Assembly (NCBI GenBank): GCA_001184405.1
Contig: LFMX01000038.1
Coordinates: 1-48,974, forward strand
Length of the DNA: 48,974 nucleotides
Source: Candidatus Burkholderia humilis
GTDB lineage: Bacteria > Pseudomonadota > Gammaproteobacteria > Burkholderiales > Burkholderiaceae
Reading direction: 5' to 3'
A program made the position numbers and the translations under genes. The notes under the pieces were generated by a model. That model was not told the origin of the DNA and made no database searches. It saw only the letters and a program-made list of their open reading frames with translations. How positions within the stretch are numbered: position 1 is the first letter of the stretch; the number at the start of each line of letters is the position of its first letter. Shown here piece by piece: positions 1-7,727 of this stretch.

Positions 1-312
1 TACGACCTGTTTCTTCTTTCGCTTGTTATGATCGGCATATCCACGAGTTACGTTGCAAAGCGATCAGTGGGCACGGCAGCGGTGGCAGTAAAGTCCTTGG
101 AGCTGCGCTGGAGTAACCTACCAAAAGAGATTCGAGGGGCAGTTGAAATCAGACACTTGCCCGGCTTAACGGGTGGTGGCGACGAGAAAGCCGCAAAAAA
201 CGAAGTGAAATTCGCCAAGGCGATGCCAAAGCTATTTTTCTTCCTTTGGGTCGGCGGCGCGATCTTCGTTTTCCTCGTCCTGTCTTTCGATTTCAGGTAC
301 CTCCCCGCGTGA
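1..312 (+). CDS. 3' end of a membrane protein gene, truncated by the window edge
   Basis: The frame is open from the first base, so the gene begins outside the window; an internal ATG lies at 28. The visible part encodes a hydrophobic stretch at its start (LFLLSLVMIGIS), a polar segment of about 55 residues, and a second strongly hydrophobic stretch near the end (LFFFLWVGGAIFVFLVL) followed by a short tail. This suggests two transmembrane helices with a soluble loop between them. I do not recognise the family. It lies about 700 bases upstream of the Thoeris-like genes and nothing links it to them. It could also be a remnant, since most of the surrounding genes are damaged. Confidence 0.4.
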   Translation, partial: YDLFLLSLVMIGISTSYVAKRSVGTAAVAVKSLELRWSNLPKEIRGAVEIRHLPGLTGGGDEKAAKNEVKFAKAMPKLFFFLWVGGAIFVFLVLSFDFRYLPA

Positions 313-1043
313 CAAAGTTTGCCTAATCAGTCGCGACAGCGCTATCGGCAAGCCGGTGCGACGTTAATGGAATGGACCGTCCGCTCGACTTGCGCCCGCG
401 GACACAGCGTTGAGTTCGGAACTAGGCATCACGACGCATGCCGCTTACACGGAACAGTCGCAGCGGCAGATGATATGAAATCCGCATCTGCGCTAGTTGT
501 CCTAGTGCGGACAACACTGAGTCAACATATTCATAGACTCTATTTCTTCCACGTAACGGCCGCGCTTAGCGCGGCGGAAGGCACTGCAGTGCGCTGCTGT
601 AGGCGTCGTCATCCAGGAATGCTAGACGACGTGCGGCGAACATGCTGTATATGGGCGCCGTACTGTGCCTCAGTCCCCCATGCCTCTACACGCAGCAGTC
701 ATTGCGGCGTTCGTCTTCAACGACTCGGCTCCGACGTCTAAAGCCGCTTTGCTCGGCCTCGTTTCCGCTCGCGCTGCCACGCAGCCCAATCGATCTCGCT
801 GATAAGGAAAGGATGATCAACATAATTGATGACCGGACGGTATTGATTGCGCCAGTTCTTCGATGCGACAATTTCTTACTCCAGTGATGCTTTCCGCACT
901 TTAAGTGCACCTGCACGACACTTAATCCCGCCTTTAACCGGCCCGATTCGCCCTCAGTTTTAAAGCTGCTGGGTGAGCTCGCGTTCACTCTCGAGCCGGA
1001 AGGTGGCTGTTTGAATGGCGCGTTTTGTATCGAAAGGTTATTT
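313..1043. other. gene-poor stretch
   Basis: About 730 bases with no ORF that reads like a protein. Open frames on both strands are short and have arginine/cysteine-rich, non-protein-like compositions. The segment presumably contains the promoter of the SIR2 gene. A GAAAGG sequence at 1032-1037 is the likely ribosome binding site for the ATG at 1044. Confidence 0.5.
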
Positions 1044-1853
1044 ATGGCGTTCAGCAAAGAGATTGAAGCGTTCATCCGCGAGTATGTAAAAGACATCGCG
1101 AAAGACAATGCAGCCATTTTCGCTGATGCCGGCATGTCTAAGAGCGCCGGCTTCGTCGATTGGGCCGAGTTCCTACGCGACATTGCGGATGAAATTGGGC
1201 ACGACCTGATTGCACTTGCTCAGTTTCACGTAAATGAACACAAGGGCTACGCAAAACTCTCGCGAAAGATCATCGAAGAATTCTCCGAACAGGCGGAGCC
1301 GTCGGAAAGTCACTCGATCCTTGCGCGTCTGCCCATCCGCACCTATTGGACGACCAATTACGATACCCTTATTGAAGACACGCTTCGGCAAGCATACAAG
1401 GTTCCGGACGTCAAACACAGCGTCGAGCAACTGAACACAACACGCCCAAAGCGCGACGTTGTCGTCTATAAGATGCACGGGGACGTGAGTTATCCGAATA
1501 GCGCCGTACTTTATAAGGAGCAGTACGAGCGGTACTTCCGTACCCATGAACCTTTCGTCAGGGCCCTCAGCGGAGATTTGGTATCCAAAACTTTCCTCTT
1601 CATCGGCTTTAGTTTCACCGATCCGAACCTCGACTACGTTTTGAGCCGTCTTCACTCCGTAACAAAGAGGCATCACTATTGCTTCATGCGGCGTGAGCAG
1701 GTGCTTCCCGGTGACGACGATGACGTAAAGAAATACAAACAGGTCCTTCGTGTCAATGACCTTAAGCGATTCGGCATCCAGACGCTGCTCATCGACGACT
1801 ACGCAGAGGTTCCGCGAATTTTAGCGGCGATTGAGGCACGTTTTCTGAAGTGA
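1044..1853 (+). CDS. SIR2-family NAD-binding protein, N-terminal half of a split ThsA-like Thoeris effector
   Basis: 269 residues from the ATG at 1044; an in-frame TTG and upstream codons from 1011 have no ribosome binding site. Visible SIR2 features are an N-terminal nucleotide-binding turn (FADAGMSKSAGF, about residues 27-38), the TNYD motif with N105, KMHGD with H145, and FIGFSFTDPNLDYVL near the C-terminus, typical of SIR2-like defence proteins. N105 and H145 correspond to the catalytic Asn and His of ThsA-type NAD hydrolases. In Thoeris, ThsA degrades NAD after binding a signal made by the TIR protein ThsB. The usual GAG of the nucleotide loop reads DAG here, which may weaken NAD binding. 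The frame ends at a TGA exactly at the border with a STALD domain that continues in the same frame, so this is probably a broken two-domain gene. Identity as SIR2 is firm; assignment to Thoeris rests on the neighbours. Confidence 0.8.
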   Translation: MAFSKEIEAFIREYVKDIAKDNAAIFADAGMSKSAGFVDWAEFLRDIADEIGHDLIALAQFHVNEHKGYAKLSRKIIEEFSEQAEPSESHSILARLPIRTYWTTNYDTLIEDTLRQAYKVPDVKHSVEQLNTTRPKRDVVVYKMHGDVSYPNSAVLYKEQYERYFRTHEPFVRALSGDLVSKTFLFIGFSFTDPNLDYVLSRLHSVTKRHHYCFMRREQVLPGDDDDVKKYKQVLRVNDLKRFGIQTLLIDDYAEVPRILAAIEARFLK

Positions 1854-2537
1854 ACTGTCTTCGTCGCGGGCAGTGCGGAAGAATTTGGCGCTTGGGGAAA
1901 GAACCAGGCCCTCGACTTTATCCACGCTTTGTCGGGCAGCTTGCTGACTTTGTGGGGCAGCTTGCTGAAAAAGAATTATCGCATCGTCAACGGCTGGGGC
2001 ATTGGGAGCGCCGTCATCAATGGAGCACTTGACGCCATTTACTCGTCTCCTGGAAAGCATTTTGAAGACCAGTTGGTCATGCGGCCGTTCCCCCAAGTCG
2101 CGAGCAAGAATCAAAACCTAGCGACATTGTGGGAGGAGTATCGCCGCCGCATGATCGGGTTTGCCGGAGTGTGCATCTTTCTGTTTGGCAACAAGAGGAA
2201 CAACGCCGGAGAGATTGTCACGGCTAACGGAATGATCCGCGAGTTCGAAATCGCGCTTGATCTGGGCCGAATCCCGATTCCGGTTGGTGCTACAGGATAT
2301 GCATCGCAGGAAATTTGGAACCAGATTGCTCCGCGCGCCAAGGAAATTTATCAAGGTGTCGATTGGGTCATCCCGCTCGTGGAGGAAATTTGCGATGCAG
2401 GTATCGATCGGAAGCTGATTGTCGACAAACTACTTGCAATACTTAATGCGAGTACAGCAAGTGCGCAATATGGGTGTCCTCGAAGGAAACACTCCGGTTT
2501 CGCCAAACGTCTGGGAAGAAGTGAAGCGCAAAGGTAA
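1854..2537 (+). pseudogene. STALD (SLOG-like) sensor half of the split ThsA
   Basis: Directly after the TGA at 1851-1853 the same frame continues with TVFVAGSAEEFGAWG, a typical beginning of the STALD domain (Sir2/TIR-associated SLOG-like). It is followed by GWGIGSAVINGALDAIY, RPFPQ, EEYRRRM and IFLFGNK. In ThsA this domain binds the cyclic ADP-ribose-type signal from ThsB and activates the SIR2 domain. No good start codon precedes the domain, so it is best read as the second half of an interrupted gene. Two other oddities occur: a tandem duplication inserts seven residues (SLLTLWG) at 1934-1968, and the 3' end runs out of frame into the ThsB-like gene, ending in unrelated residues at 2537. 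Domain identity is firm; whether the TGA is a mutation or a sequence error is not decided. Confidence 0.75.
1934..1968 (+). repeat. 21-base in-frame tandem duplication in the STALD region
   Basis: The 21-base unit at 1934-1954 begins GGGCAGCTTGCTGA and the same 14 bases recur immediately at 1955-1968. Removing one unit gives the expected sequence ALSGSLLKKNYRIVNG. The duplication therefore adds seven residues in frame inside a conserved part of the domain. Confidence 0.75.
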
Positions 2538-2880
2538 AGCAGCTATCGAACAGTGGATCGAGGACAACATGCATGGAAAGTCTTGCGTCGTTGTTCTCAT
2601 CAGCTCCGAAACAGCTAAACGTCCGTGGGTCAAGTATGAGATTGAGAAAGCATGGAAAGACGGGAAAGGGTTGCTGGGAATCCATATCCACAATCTAAGC
2701 TGCCCTAACAACGGCAAGTACCTTCAGGGCGCCGACCCGCTAGCGCAGTACATATTCAAGATCGGCGAGCGCTTCGTAAAACCGAAAACGTACAACCCGA
2801 ACAGTTCAGACGCATACGGGGACATTGCTGCCAACCTGGATGATTGGGTGGAGGAAGCAATCAAGATTCGTACGAGTTGA
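2446..2880 (+). pseudogene. TIR-like (DUF1863-type) ThsB homologue lacking its N-terminus
   Basis: The reading frame contains QVRNMGVLEGNTPVSPN, WIEDNMHGKSCVVVLISS, ETAKRPWVKYEIEKAW and KGLLGIHIHNLSC, the hallmark order of the MTH538/DUF1863 TIR-like family to which ThsB belongs. In Thoeris such proteins make the nucleotide signal that activates ThsA. The expected first beta strand (a VFFSFHY-like segment of about 20 residues) is missing. The gene starts abruptly inside the 3' end of the STALD frame, and no ribosome binding site precedes the ATG at 2446 or the TTG at 2419. This looks like a small deletion that removed the end of thsA and the start of thsB. The remaining 144 residues are uninterrupted to the stop at 2880. 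Confidence 0.75.
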
Positions 2881-2950
2881 CCGCACAGTTTGCGAAACTG
2901 CAGGGAACGCTACGGTCGTTCCCATCTTTGATGACAGCACAACAACTTGT

Positions 2951-3541
2951 ATGGCAACGTACACCAAAGCGGATGCGCGAGCCTACGCAGGTAAAAGGCT
3001 GCAGCGGTCCGCTACCATGGATAGCGGTCGTATTCTGCAAGAAGCCAAACGATCGGCAACGAGTGCAAGTCGCTTCGATGTGTTCCTGTCACACGCGTCC
3101 AAAGATGCCAAGTTGATTCTTGGCGTCAAGGCATTGTTGGAAGAGCGAGGATTCGTCGTCTATGTCGACTGGGTTGACGACGCACACGCCGATCGCTCGC
3201 AAGTCGACCGTGAAACGGCAGACTTGCTACGTCAGCGTATGCGACAGTCGGCATCTCTCATTTGGGTTGCAACTGACGCGACCAGCAATTCGAAGTGGAT
3301 GCCTTGGGAACTAGGTTACTTCGACGGCTTTGCACCCGGGCAAGTCGCCACCATTCCGCTCGTCGACAATCCTGGCGAGTCATTCAAAGGACAAGAATAC
3401 TTGTCTCTCTATCCACTGATCGGCCAAGACCACTATATCGGTGGCCGCAAGGACGTCTTTGTTGAAGACCGCAGCAGGAGATGGGCGACGCTTGATTCGT
3501 TCGCCAAGGGCACGACCCGATGGAGCCGCTATAGCAACTGA
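2951..3541 (+). CDS. TIR-domain protein, second ThsB-like signal-producing component
   Basis: 196 residues from the ATG at 2951; the frame is open further upstream, but that part overlaps the previous gene and is not protein-like. A charged leader of about 40 residues precedes a TIR domain beginning RFDVFLSHASKDAK (residues 41-54). It continues with GFVVYVDWVDD and SASLIWVATD, and with WELGYFDGF, where E120 is in the position of the TIR catalytic glutamate. TIR enzymes cleave NAD, and in Thoeris they produce a cyclic ADP-ribose variant. Thoeris loci often carry more than one TIR gene with different phage specificity, so a DUF1863-type and a canonical TIR beside a SIR2-STALD gene fit that pattern. 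This is the only member of the locus without an obvious lesion. It lies 70 bases downstream of the previous gene on the same strand. Confidence 0.8.
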   Translation: MATYTKADARAYAGKRLQRSATMDSGRILQEAKRSATSASRFDVFLSHASKDAKLILGVKALLEERGFVVYVDWVDDAHADRSQVDRETADLLRQRMRQSASLIWVATDATSNSKWMPWELGYFDGFAPGQVATIPLVDNPGESFKGQEYLSLYPLIGQDHYIGGRKDVFVEDRSRRWATLDSFAKGTTRWSRYSN

Positions 3542-3634
3542 CGGCAAGGAAGGGCTCCCTGCCTTCGGCGACCTAGCGCTCACGCAGACTCTCCACGTTC
3601 GCTTCATCCCGGGCAAGTACACCTTCGATCTCGG

Positions 3635-4283
3635 CTAGAGAGTTGAGGCGCACAAGCAAAACTGTTGGCTTATATTGAGTTGAAGAACCTGCGAAGTTCT
3701 ACTGATGCTTGTCGCCAAAACCAGCCCTGTACGTTGCAGCGAGTTCGCCACTGCATTGAAGTGCTCATTGTCTTCGAACACATTGGGTACCAACTGGGAT
3801 CGAGCAACCGTATTAGCAGCAAGCCTCGTCGAAGAATCCGCACCGGGCTTATCCGGGTGGTCCTTTGATGTTCGCAATAACGTGCCAAGAAGAACAACTT
3901 CGTCGCGACGAAGCGACGCAAGCATGTCGGCAAAGTACAGAAAATCGTCCGCCGCGATGACTCGAGCGCGAATTTGCCCGGCAAAGACCGCTGCCAGCAA
4001 GCGAAGATTCAGCCGGGCCGCGCCCTCTTCTGCCGCTCGAAGGTAGCGTTGAACGATTGTAACCGACTCGTCCAAATTATGCTCGCTCAATAGATTCAAG
4101 CGTCGCTTTCCCGGCCTTCAGCTCACCGATGATGAGATTCCGAGCTTGCTCTTTCCGACGCTTCGTCAGACGCTCGAATACTTCGCTGGCAAGCATCCCT
4201 ATCGTGCCTGAGCCCGGGATTGGAACCGAGGAAGCCAGGTCGCTAACCACCGCACCAAAGAAATTTCTCACAGTATCTGACAT
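3635..4283 (-). pseudogene. unknown protein in two overlapping frames, probably one frameshifted gene
   Basis: The first frame starts at an ATG at 4283 (MSDTVRNFFGAVVSDLASSV) and ends at 4077 after a charged helix-rich segment (FERLTKRRKEQARNLIIGEL). A second frame, entered by TTG at 4099 with a 23-base overlap, continues with HNLDESVTIVQRYLRAAEEG, ARLNLRLLAAVFAGQIRARV and ends at 3635. The two pieces join naturally as one mostly helical protein of about 200 residues. I therefore read this as a single gene with a one-base shift near 4090, though two translationally coupled genes are possible. A glycine/proline-rich N-terminal stretch (SSVPIPGSGTIGMLA) could touch a membrane. I do not recognise the family. 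It is convergent with the TIR gene. Confidence 0.45.
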
Positions 4284-4385
4284 AAAGGGTTCGGTCTCTT
4301 ACTTCGAATTACAGTCCAGGAACTCGCTGCGTGAAAAGATTCTTGCCCGCGGCAATGGCGTACGGCGCCGTGCCCGAGTTTATTT

Positions 4386-4936
4386 CTAGTCGTATTGCGA
4401 GACCATCCGCAGGGTGCTGAGAACGCCGTTGAGAATCGCACCTTCGATCGCTGTACGCACGACATCGAAGCACTGTTGCGGGTTTCCAACGAGGTCGAAG
4501 TCATAAAGGAACAAGGCACCTCGCCACTCGTTGTTTATTAGTTTGGCGCCGAGCAACCGGTCCTTCGCATTGCGGCAACCGGGGAAAGCAGCCCGATGGG
4601 TATGGGCCGAGTCGACGCGGTAAGGCTCACGGCCTCCTCGCTCAAAGTCGGGCAGGCGGAAGAGAATCTCGGTCTTTTCGGGCAGCACCACGTCCGAAGC
4701 GAGCCGGGCCGAGATGGGGTAGACGTCGCCATCGTGGATTCCGCGTCCAAAGGGGTCTCCGAGCTTGACAACCACCTCCAAGCCTCCGGTGTCATCGGAC
4801 GCGTTATGACAATGGTTCACATCGAGTTCTCGCACAACGCTACTGGCATTTCGCCCTTCAGCTTCGCAAATGCGCGCAAACGCCGTTGCAAGCCCGGGTT
4901 CCAGCCGCGCCTTCAGCACAGAATCTTTGTTTCCAT
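4386..4936 (-). pseudogene. unknown protein with a ribbon-helix-helix-like N-terminus, frameshifted near its start
   Basis: An ATG at 4936 opens METK and then stops after a few codons. Shifting one base gives KDSVLKARLEPGLATAFARI followed by CEAEGRNASSVVREL, the spacing and residue pattern of a ribbon-helix-helix DNA-binding unit, where the strand carries the contact residues and two helices follow. After it come about 130 residues ending FDVVRTAIEGAILNGVLSTL that I cannot assign. The intended protein is about 180 residues. A perfect 9-base inverted repeat sits immediately upstream of the ATG (4941-4963), which suits an autoregulating ribbon-helix-helix repressor. The longer in-frame extension back to 5093 looks artificial because it crosses that operator. 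Function unknown. Confidence 0.5.
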
Positions 4937-4940
4937 TTTG

Positions 4941-4963
4941 TGACCCAAAATAAATTTGGGTCA
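4941..4963 (-). promoter_or_regulatory. perfect palindrome, candidate operator of the ribbon-helix-helix gene
   Basis: TGACCCAAA at 4941-4949 and TTTGGGTCA at 4955-4963 are exact reverse complements separated by five bases. The element ends five bases before the ATG of the minus-strand ribbon-helix-helix gene. There is no T-run making it a terminator, so binding by a dimeric repressor is the simplest reading. Confidence 0.6.
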
Positions 4964-5245
4964 CATTTTTGCTGCGTGTCGCTCGCTGAGTCAACATCTG
5001 GCCAGCGCACACGCTTGCTACTATCTGCTCTGTATAAGCACAGACTGGGCACGTGTTACCGTGGAATCGATGCCATCGTGCTCGAGCGAGCATCGGAAGG
5101 CGTGGAAGCGAGCCGTCATCGGCGTCGTAAGTGCCGCTACGCTACCGTCAACTTGCGGCCACCTTATCTCTAAGAAACGCTGTAACGTGCCCCGGCGGAG
5201 CCCAGCAGAGAAAATTGCGTGGGCGTTTGCTCAGACGCATCAAAC

Positions 5246-5268
5246 AAAAAGGACCCGAAGGTCCTTTT
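5246..5268 (-). terminator. Rho-independent terminator with a UUCG tetraloop
   Basis: AAAAGGACC (5247-5255) and GGTCCTTTT (5260-5268) pair around CGAA. Read on the minus strand the loop is TTCG and the stem is followed by a T-rich tract. It lies 11 bases beyond the stop of the 54-residue minus-strand gene and should end its transcript. Confidence 0.85.
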
Positions 5269-5278
5269 GAAAAGTTGC

Positions 5279-5443
5279 TTACTTTTGCCCGATTTTTGTA
5301 AAAGGGACAGCTATTCCACCAAGCAGAATGGAAATTGTGCGACGCTCGAAAAGAGTCGTGGATTGCGACTGCCTTTTGATGTCCTTGCTGAGAGCGTCCA
5401 GAAGCTGCTTCGGAGTCGGGTTCGCGTCGGTTTTCGTAGACAT
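5279..5443 (-). CDS. 54-residue protein of unknown function with strong translation signals
   Basis: ATG at 5443 is preceded by an excellent Shine-Dalgarno sequence (AGGAGGTCA on the minus strand, 5446-5454). The frame runs to a TAA at 5279-5281 and is followed at once by a terminator, so the unit looks like a complete small gene. The product starts MSTKTDANPTPKQLLDALSK and has a charged, helix-prone first half. A short hydrophobic segment near the C-terminus (TISILLGGIAVPFTKIG) could be a membrane-associating helix. I do not recognise the family. It lies just downstream of the GAF-domain gene on the same strand, 30 bases from its last codon, and may be cotranscribed with it. Confidence 0.65.
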   Translation of the reverse strand: MSTKTDANPTPKQLLDALSKDIKRQSQSTTLFERRTISILLGGIAVPFTKIGQK

Positions 5444-5472
5444 ATTGACCTCCTGTTTTCAAGAGTATAGCA

Positions 5473-6613
5473 CTAGGCTCGCTGTTCGTAGACTCCTAAC
5501 AACCGGGACAGAAGCGCACAGAACGGAGCTGCCAACGGCGCGAAGAGCTCCAATTGCCCCTCACCCATGAAACCATCTACGTTCCGATGAATGTTCAGAA
5601 CGCCGATTTGCTCGCTTTTTCTTGTCGGGTGACAGGATAAGCCGGCAACGGAATCGACACCATGCCGCTATTACCTCGAGCCTTTGCCTCTTGGAAGTGC
5701 TCTCGGACAGCTTCTACCAAGCTCGGAGCAAAGTCACCTCTCTGCGCTCGCGTTGCAACCTCATCAATGCTTGCGAAGCCGGATGCGTCGCCGGTGACGA
5801 AGGTCCACGGTACGCCCAGAAGCACGGCGGACCGCTCAAGCATACGAGAATCGTTGGTCGTCGTTTGAGGCACTGGTAACGCAAGTGGACGCAATTTATC
5901 ATCGGCCTTGTCTTCATCGTCAGAAGAAACAGACAGCGTTGGCATAAGGTCAAGGTACCCGCGAAATCGGGCAAGGTTGGCAGTTTTGTCCCAGAACATC
6001 ATCCGAGCTTCGATTTGAGCGAGGTCAGCCCCGGGAAGGTCAGGAGGCACCGTGCGGAATAACATGATGTTGACGCTGTAACGAGCCTCAGTCTGCGAAT
6101 GAAACTGACGCGCAAGCGCCATGATGGCAGCAAGGACGATACGGATGGCTTGCTCGGTTTGGGCTCTATCGACACCTGCGCCCAAGGCGATGACTGTCGC
6201 GGCGCCGGCGGTCTGAAGCGAGGTCTCAAACGTAGCGAGAGATATCCAGCAGGCGGCAGCGAATGAAGGCGGGCTTACCATGGCCCTCAGACGATCGGTC
6301 TGTGACATCATTTCCCGCCGCCCACGCTTGGTATTCCGCGACTGCGCCCACACGGTGCCGGAGAAACACACGCCGAAGGCAATCACGCTCGCCTAGAACT
6401 CGCTTGATTGACGGCTCTGCCACAGATGAAAGTCGGCTGCCTCGATTTGCTGCTCGTAGGCGCTGCCTAGAAACCCAGCAAGAACACCCAGCGCGCTGGT
6501 CATTCCTCCGAAAAATGGAAAGCCGAAACGGTCTCGAGGACTTTGGCAATCGCGTCATACACCCACCGCAAACCGTTCAGCAACGCTGCGAACACGCTGA
6601 AAAGTTGGTTCAT
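5473..6613 (-). pseudogene. membrane-anchored GAF-domain protein gene with several lesions
   Basis: The gene can be followed from an ATG at 6613 (MNQLFSVFAALLNGLRW). The next piece, FFGGMTSALGVLAGFLGSAY, is shifted by one base near 6510. The same frame then meets a TAG at 6393-6395. A long open piece follows, with MMSQTDRLRAMVSPPSFAAA, ARQFHSQTEARYSVNIMLFR and ERSAVLLGVPWTFVTG, up to 5595. A further shift near 5610 gives SEQIGVLNIHRNVDGFMGEG and ELFAPLAAPFCALLSRLLG, ending at 5473. The last two pieces have the strand-helix pattern of the end of a GAF domain, a small-molecule or signal-binding fold, with a hydrophobic N-terminal anchor before it. With at least three breaks the gene is unlikely to make its full product. 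GAF assignment is an inference from pattern. Confidence 0.5.
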
Positions 6614-6824
6614 TTCGATTCGAATCGTTTTTGAAATTGCACATACTGTAGCGCACCACGGTGGTCAACCCAGATGACGACCTTAACAGGCCTTGCCAGG
6701 TCGCTAACGGCAAGAGGACCTTGTCAACAGAGGCGTTCGTTGGTGGAAACGTTCGCGGGGGAACTCGCTGCTCGATCGGTGGAGTGCGACTGAGGCCGCG
6801 CGACGGCCCGCTGTTAGCTTTGGC

Positions 6825-7157
6825 CTACGACTTCAGCCAGGCCGGCTCGCCAACACTCCCGAGGCTAGTGGTATCAAGAAGTGCGAATACCGAGCGCAAC
6901 AGCACAGCAATGCCGTTAGTACTGTGACCTGCTTTCGCCGACCGAAGAACACCGGCGGCCTCCGCCCAAAGTTCGCCGTTTCGAGATAGCAACAGCTCCG
7001 CAGACCCCTCATAATCTTCAGTCAATACGACACGAAAATCCAACGGGCTCAGGTCTTCGTCTGGCATAGGTGCCACACGTTGCGCGTTACCGTGAAATGC
7101 CTCACGGACTACTCGCTCGGTGAATACAAGTGTGCGCGGACACCATCGTGTCCGCAT
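6825..7157 (-). pseudogene. possible remnant of an unknown minus-strand gene
   Basis: A 110-codon open frame whose middle part is protein-like (PLDFRVVLTEDYEGSAELLL, SRNGELWAEAAGVLRS). It ends at a TAG at 6825-6827, after which the same frame stays open for more than 150 further bases. The beginning is not convincing, with arginine/tryptophan-rich sequence and no ribosome binding site. Other frames upstream to about 7340 contain short protein-like fragments. Probably the wreck of a longer gene; no family recognised. Confidence 0.25.
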
Positions 7158-7342
7158 GCATTGAACCGCAGGAGTGGCTCGTGCACCTGTCGATCATCGC
7201 ACAGCGTCTTCGGTCTTCGATCCGAGCAAAGACCAAGCGAATAAGTCTACAAACCGAAAAGGAGATCCGTCGCGACGCCTTAAAAGTGCGCGCCAAAGTA
7301 GTAGACGTACGACATGTGAACGTGGGACGCCTCAAGGCGCAG

Positions 7343-7594
7343 CTAAGCCCGCCCGTCGGCTATTCGAGCCGACAACCAATTTTCCGACCACGCAAGGAAT
7401 CCTTCGGCCGCCCCACGAGTGCCGTAGCGTGTACTATATGAAAGCTTTATCGCTCTGTTACGTCCAACCGCAGCCGTAGTCGCACTAAGTCTGCTGGTTG
7501 CAGCCTGCATGGCGTCTTTGTTTCGAGCGAAGTAATCCCTTTCCCCAGACGACGTGTAGCGAACATAAGGTCCCAAGCTATCTACAAACGTCAT
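7343..7594 (-). CDS. short unknown ORF, possibly the 5' part of the same decayed gene
   Basis: 83 codons from ATG at 7594 (MTFVDSLGPYVRYTSSGERD), with a protein-like composition including RYGTRGAAEGFLAWSENWLS near its end. It stops at 7343 without a terminator-like structure. The downstream minus-strand sequence contains protein-like fragments in shifting frames, so this may be the start of a gene that has decayed. No family recognised. Confidence 0.3.
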   Translation of the reverse strand: MTFVDSLGPYVRYTSSGERDYFARNKDAMQAATSRLSATTAAVGRNRAIKLSYSTRYGTRGAAEGFLAWSENWLSARIADGRA

Positions 7595-7727
7595 CGCCAG
7601 TCTCCAGAGCTTCCTAGAGCATCCGCCAAATGCCGCGACAAATCACCGCAACCGGCAAAACCGACAAAGTCGTGGTACCGGAAGTATTGGCTGTAAGACT
7701 GTCGGACCCATGCTTTCCAAATGCGCC

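Noticed and set aside
686..1183. Minus-strand open frame of 165 codons
   Set aside because: Overlaps the start of the SIR2 gene, serine/arginine-rich, with no ribosome binding site or protein-like segments.
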